Of a stretch of 64,000 bases of DNA, positions 58,481 through 64,000 are shown in pieces. Under the pieces are notes generated by a model, which saw only the letters and a list, made by a program, of their open reading frames with translations, searched no databases and had not been told where the DNA came from. Each line of letters begins with the position of its first letter. Position 1 is the first letter of the stretch. The DNA is from Echinostoma caproni. Its lineage: Eukaryota > Platyhelminthes > Trematoda > Plagiorchiida > Echinostomatidae. The stretch lies in NCBI GenBank assembly GCA_900618425.1, contig UZAN01039852.1:1-64000 (forward strand), read 5' to 3'. Made by a program: the position numbers and the translations under genes.

Positions 58481-59188
58481 TACAGGAGCCTTTTGCTGTT
58501 GCAAAACGTGGTGGAAAGTTACGAAATTAAATTGAAATCGTCCAGAAATGCCCAAAAATGAACTGGTAAACCGTGCCCGGAGGGTAATTCACACGGCCAA
58601 AAAGTGAAGAATCGGCTGAAAAATACGTCTGCATTCCGTCAAGAATTCACCGTTTGTTCGTTTCGAAAATCAGTGGATTTGTAATGGGTGTAGTGAAAAA
58701 ATCATGCCACTAAAAATCTAATCACCAATTGCAGCTGCAGTACGAATTGGAATGCGCATGGTTTTTGGATGATGAATATATTCTTTGATGAACGATTGGA
58801 ACAATGTCGGATGTTTCACTTTTTGAATGCTTTCATCGGCAATTATTAGTGATTAGAGACTAGACTAGTGATATTCTACAATACGTACGCCAAGTAGCGG
58901 AGGAAGAAATGAAACAGAAAGAGAACTACTGTTATCACCAAACCTCAAAGGCGGTTAGTATGATTTGTGGGGTGGAGAGAGAAGTGTTCAGGTAGGTAAG
59001 CGTTCAGAAAGTAGAAGCCAACGTGCCTTGTCTCCAAATAGGTGATCTTTGTCTGGTAAAAGAACAGTGTGAGAATATGGGAAAGGTACATGTGCAGAGA
59101 GGCTTGATGATGTTGTTTGAAACTTCGAGACGATTGATATTCATAAGTCCCAATTTCTTAATAAATTAGTTGATGTTCAAGCTGTTCA

Positions 59189-59504
59189 AATTTAGCACCT
59201 AGGCCGGATTAGGCGACGACGCGTTCACCTATTCCCTCGAACTAAGTTTATCGCGCGGTTTCCCAAAGAGAGACCGGATTGAGAACAAAGTCGGTAAGGG
59301 GCGTTGATGGTTTATTGTGGCCTGCAGTAACAACATGTACAGAGAGCAAAGAGCAGGACAACTCACCGGAAATTGTACCACATTCGAGGTCATATGCGAT
59401 CTCTTAATAGAGGGCAATAAAACAAAATAGGGTCTTTACATGAATCAAGGGAGTGGCGTTGAAAAGTCAAAATAGTGTTACTACACAAGAACACAGGTCT
59501 GTAT
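59189..59504 (+). repeat. Dispersed ~300 bp repeat, copy 2
   Basis: TTTAGCACCTAGGCCGG, CAACTCACCGGAAATTG, ATTCGAGGTCATATGCGA, GGGCAATAAAACAAAAT and GGTCTTTACATGAATCA are shared with 6304-6612. It lies 1.9 kb beyond the 5' side of the Gypsy remnant, so it could be an LTR of that or a related element. Confidence 0.7.
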
Positions 59505-61700
59505 TGCCAAGTTCAGTGAAAAACGCGACGTCAGCATTATTGCATAACAGATGTCAGATGATGAATGACTGATGATTCACAGAATATGGCCCGCGACGCC
59601 AAATGTAGTATTGTGAATAGAGTTCAAATGTAGTGTGCAAAATTCGCGCAATGCCGATTACCAAATTAAAACAAATATAAATGAAACGAAGCACGTAATT
59701 TGTTTGAATTATCTACATTTGTAATTCAATGCATTAAGAGGGTACAATAATTTTGTCGAGGTAAGTTTCATAAATCACAAGAGTTCTACTACAAAAGAAA
59801 GTATTTGAAGTCACGTGTATTACCGTTTATAATTTGAAATCGTTTAACAAAACAATCGTATCAGTTATTCATCGCAAATACAAACAAACACAGAGGAACC
59901 GTCCCATTTGGGTTTTATTATAGTCCCATGGGGTTCAAGTTGACTTTCTGAAATGTTACTCGCAAAAAATTAAATGGAACAGTCACCGAAGGTCACCAGA
60001 ATGACCACTTTATATCAGAAGGTCCTAAACGTTAATCTATCTCTCCCGACACATGTCCCTTTAGTACTCACTCAATATATCTAACTACAGCTGGACGGCA
60101 CATTTTCTGTCGTTATCCGTGCATTCGTTTGAAGCTTATATGTCCTATCCTAATAAATGATCTCAAGTTACTCCAAATTTCAACATATATCTACAAGAAA
60201 GGTACATCGGGCTCCAACTAGCATCAATCATGCCTCCTTAAGGTATGTAGAACACGATTTATCGGCGACAACTGTCCCCGGTAAACATTCTCTCGGGTTA
60301 CTTGTATCCACACTCTTTGATATTCGTTCCCCTAGAGAAGGAATTATTTTAGTGTGGATAAATAGTCATATCACCTGATAGATTTACCAACAACTATTTT
60401 GTCGATGTAAGCTGACTGGATATCGTATTCTTTATCAGTACCATACCAGTTATTACTCACACATAAATAATGATGCCCGAGCTTATTCATAGAACATCCT
60501 ACGTGTTTCGAGATGATACTTTCACTGAGGTGAACAAACTGGTTAACCTTTTAGATTACCACTTAAGAACAAAAGAACGAGCCAATTTCGTTTAATTTCA
60601 GGCGCTCGAATTATAAAGTGAAATTCCTTGNCCTTGAGGAAGTCACCAGAATCATTGGTAACCATTGATCAGCTTCTACGTTCACCTTCAAATTCAAGTA
60701 AATGGTGTTTGTCTTGGCCCGTAAAACTTCTTGATCCTCCCTTAATTGCCTGATTTTTTTCTAGTTATACCTATGTAATTCTGAATTTTGAAATAAATAA
60801 TCATTCAAATACGAAGAAGTTTCATCAGCATGTTCTTATCCGACATGTCATCGAATAAAGTTGTGGGCCTCAACAATGAGCGTCTGTGAGAGTTCAAAAA
60901 TTTAACATCACCAATATTGTTTTCAGCAATGAGAATTTCGGAGAATGAATCATTGTTGATGCAAGTGGTGTAGGCCGATGCATCAACTTAACTTTTGATG
61001 ACATTGACTATTGGATGCAATTAGTCATTATGAAATCAGATAATTTGGGAAACATTGAGCATGGAGCAGATGTCATCCTTATTTGCCGGGTTATCTTTCT
61101 GGACAGTCAACCAAGTCATCCATTAAGTCACTTAGACAAACTTACACAAAATCGGACCGGTTGAAGGGAATTCCGAATACGAATATAGGACTTAGTCCAT
61201 TACGCTTGACAAAATCATTCATGAACACGGCAGTATTTGATGCAGGAACATTCTCTTACGTCCTGATTCTTGAACTCATGTATCATTAATTCCTTGCAAC
61301 CATTCGTTTAAGTTGATAAAATCATTGTACTTCTGAGCACTTTCACTTGATGGCTTTTGCAAACTGGACATGAATTTGAACAGTTAGTCAGTAACATCAG
61401 TATGTATGCGTACATATGCATATACATAGTTTGAAGATATTCATCTCTTCAACCGCCGTTCTTCAAAAAAATGAGGGCTAATTTATTCTTGAAGTTAAAT
61501 AATATGCGAGGAATTACAACTACATTAATATGTGATGATATATACACATTGTCAAATCACTCACTCAAAATTGTTCACGAATAATCCTGAAATTAATGAG
61601 GAGCCTGGCAAATAGATCAACAGTGAACAGTGAAATGCATCAAACTGTGGGGGATTAACGAATTAACATCCAAGACCATCACGAGTGCCCGTTGACAAAC
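59505..61700. other. AT-rich intergenic, nothing recognised
   Basis: No exon, transposon domain or RNA gene could be supported. One unresolved base at 60631. Confidence 0.5.
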
Positions 61701-61945
61701 GAATGGGCTAATCCCAGCTGCTATTCGAAAATTGATTGTGCCATTCGCACAAGGTGGTGACCGTCGACCGTGTAGCTCAGGGGTAAGGGTTTGAAGCCCC
61801 AACCTGAACGTTCGCAGTTCGAGTCCTGACAGAGACACAAAAAGTACGCACTGCTTACGACTGCCAAACAGGACGAAATAGCTGTGCAGTGCTCCCCGTT
61901 GTTTATCACAAACATGTTTAATTGTGACGATATATCTGAACCCTT
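61701..61945 (+). mobile_element. tRNA-headed SINE with decayed hammerhead core
   Basis: GAATGGGCTAATCCCAG leader, TGTAGCTCAGGGGTAAGGG (A box), GCAGTTCGAGTCCTGAC (B box), then AAAAAGTACGCACTGC and AAACAGGACGAAATAGC, a worn hammerhead region. It is homologous end to end with the - strand copy at 25675-25917. Confidence 0.75.
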
Positions 61946-63419
61946 TGTAATGTACACAAACCGGTAAACGTTAAACTTTGTGTTACAATAACAAACGAAA
62001 TCAATAATTAAACGGTTGTGGACTCGTTACTCCTTAAAGTACAAAGAATACGCTCGGGTTTTATTGTCATTTTCCTACACTGATGAATATCGCCTGTTGA
62101 TGTAAAACTGGAGGAACAATCAATTGTAACACTCTCCCTTCAATTCTTGAGACAGCTTCCACAAACTTACAGTGCATGTGTAAATTATGGGAAGACTTAG
62201 TGAAGACACGGATCACTTTCTGAACCGAAAGTGTCTAACACATCTCTTGAAATATGTTTAGGAGATAAAGCAATCCACCGCAACATTCTATCTTCAATTC
62301 TCAAAACAGCTGTTAAAACAATACACCATATAAGGTGTAATCTTTCACCTCTAGATCAGGAAGACACACAGGAGAACAGTAACAGAAGTGTGGAAGAATA
62401 GAAGAAGTGTTTTGCAATACAGCTCATGTGTATAAAACGACGGTTCGCGGTATGGGGCGAAGATATGTTGAGTCAGAATGAACCCGCCTGAATTCGACAG
62501 AAAACAACAAACGGAAGCCAATGTCGATTTTCGAAACTCGACTAACCCCTAGTTCGAACGTCATATTCACGCGCAATTCTAAGGTCACATATCACGATTA
62601 GCCTTCACCAGTATTGTAATTCGAGCTCCAAACCCCTCGTGCGGAAAGTGTGTATGTGTGGTACTAGTGCTAAGCTAAACGGTTTGGATATCCACGAGTT
62701 AAGTTAGTTCAGTTTATTTTCTAATCTACATCGCAGCTTGTAATCTAACTGCTACAATCCTTATTTTCTTTTTCATTATTTAACAGAATGTGTATATCAT
62801 AACATAAAGCAGAGCAGTGTGAATTGTTTGTTTGCTAGCTGTCTATGAATCAATGCGTCAGGAAAAGAGTCCCGGTCGGACGCCTGCTTCAATCCCATTG
62901 AAGCATGAAACTAATCGCTCACATGAGACTAATCCGATTGACCCAAAAGACGGAATGATTAAATGCTTTTCCACGCCCAAGATCAAGTTACATGAAAAGT
63001 AGTTCACAATCGGTATAAATATCCATAAACTTCGAACGTACGCATTTGATAATTGGAGAATCGGGCAACTGAATCTGGACGTGTATTGGGTGACGGATGT
63101 GAGAAGAATGGTAAGTAAAGAGTATATGTTCATCAACAAAATATTCATGTTTTTCTTATGGGACAAAGCTTTGGCAATTCAGGCTTGTTATTTGTGAACA
63201 AATTATATTTCGACTCTTGTTTGTTTTTTGTATTCTTTGTTTTCAGAAGTTTGAATTTCATTGGTTTTAAAATAAGGTCTCTCTGTGTGATTAGATAGGT
63301 AACAACCATGTTTACCAACAGTCGACCAAACTCTCAGTAATCAACGGGGCTGATGAATTTGAAGTTTTTCATCGCTGAGTATTCTTCGCATTTTATCTTC
63401 CATACCTCAGTTCATCCGG

Positions 63420-63454
<35 letters not shown>

Positions 63455-64000
63455 GTCTTATCGCGTGGGCGATTAGCGATTGTTTCAGTATTTGGAATGG
63501 TAATCTGGCTGAATTCGCAGGAAAGGCGAGCTTCTTCAGCGTAGAATGGCATTTGTTTTCTAACTACCGTGAGAAATAGTACTGGGTGCTCCTGCTTTCC
63601 GTTCTGCCGTAGGCTGCACCAGAGCTCGAAACGTTTGACTAATTTTCAATCTCAGACGGGGTTTAATGTAGATTCAGGGATTCCATAGTGAGCAACTCCA
63701 TGCAGCGACGCCAATTGTAGCACTCAGAATAGGAATCGAAATCGAATAGTGCCAACTGGAATTCTGACTGAATAGCTCAAAGTCAAGTATAGCCAAGACT
63801 AACTTCGGGTATAGTTAATTCTATTCTGAAAACCATGCAAAAATAAGAAGAGGCATCAAAAAATCTTCGGTCGATTCTTCGACGCCCAGTGGAGAACGGT
63901 TTGGCTCATTTGATCGCCTTTTGGCATTCAGCCAATCCGAATTGATGACAATTGAGACCACAGGACTGGTCGAGAAATCTGCTTCTTGATTGGCTACTTG
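61946..64000. other. AT-rich intergenic, only a microsatellite
   Basis: No coding exon or transposon domain could be supported on either strand. The TA microsatellite at 63423-63453 is the only clear structure. Confidence 0.5.
63423..63453 (+). repeat. (AT)n microsatellite
   Basis: About 15 AT units, the same length as the intron 9 tract but with unrelated flanks. Confidence 0.95.

Noticed and set aside
61768..61840. A tRNA gene
   Set aside because: A and B boxes are present but no cloverleaf forms, and the sequence recurs as part of a longer SINE at 25.7 kb.

Overview
This is eukaryotic nuclear DNA, most likely from a parasitic flatworm (digenean fluke). The clues are one spliced gene with a mix of 40-55 bp and multi-kilobase introns, Penelope-like elements with GIY-YIG endonuclease ends, CR1/SR1-like non-LTR elements, a Ty3/Gypsy element of flatworm type, and tRNA-headed SINEs carrying hammerhead-ribozyme-like cores, as in the schistosome Sm-alpha family. 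The species is not determined. There are no operons, CRISPR arrays or bacterial features.

The window is dominated by one gene. CFAP70 (TTC18), a ciliary/flagellar axoneme protein, runs on the + strand from ATG 8774 to TAA 50571. I reconstructed 24 coding exons whose splice phases all agree and which sum to 3573 nt (1190 residues plus stop). Exons 1-8 sit within 1.4 kb with introns of 40-55 bp. Exons 9-24 are spread over 34 kb with introns up to 7.2 kb that have been filled by transposable elements. The protein has an N-terminal C2-like/beta-rich region and a C-terminal TPR array.

Upstream, on the - strand and head-to-head with CFAP70, lies a seven-exon gene with a DUF4806-like C-terminus (1729-2845). 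A further pair of - strand exons from an unrecognised gene lies at 5548-5940. The rest of the 5' flank holds a CR1-like 3' fragment (3505-3830), degenerate GTCACC-rich repeats and one copy of a dispersed ~300 bp repeat (6304-6612).

CFAP70 introns hold the following. Intron 8: a Penelope-like element arranged head-to-head with a second fragment (11100-13480, with a 524 bp N gap), microsatellites and a tRNA-like SINE. Intron 11: an element with 395 bp terminal inverted repeats (20687-22127). Introns 11, 12 and 23: hammerhead-like SINEs. Intron 15: a Penelope reverse-transcriptase fragment. Intron 21: a CR1/SR1-like element (about 37560-39260), a 547 bp N gap flanked by the same 30 bp, and a second Penelope family (41435-42127). 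Intron 22: a mariner relic. Intron 23: a second CR1 3' end.

Downstream of CFAP70 (50572-64000) I see no host gene. The region contains a non-LTR endonuclease fragment (54150-54318), a decayed Ty3/Gypsy element (55230-57300, - strand), further copies of the dispersed repeat, another hammerhead-type SINE (61701-61945) and a TA microsatellite.
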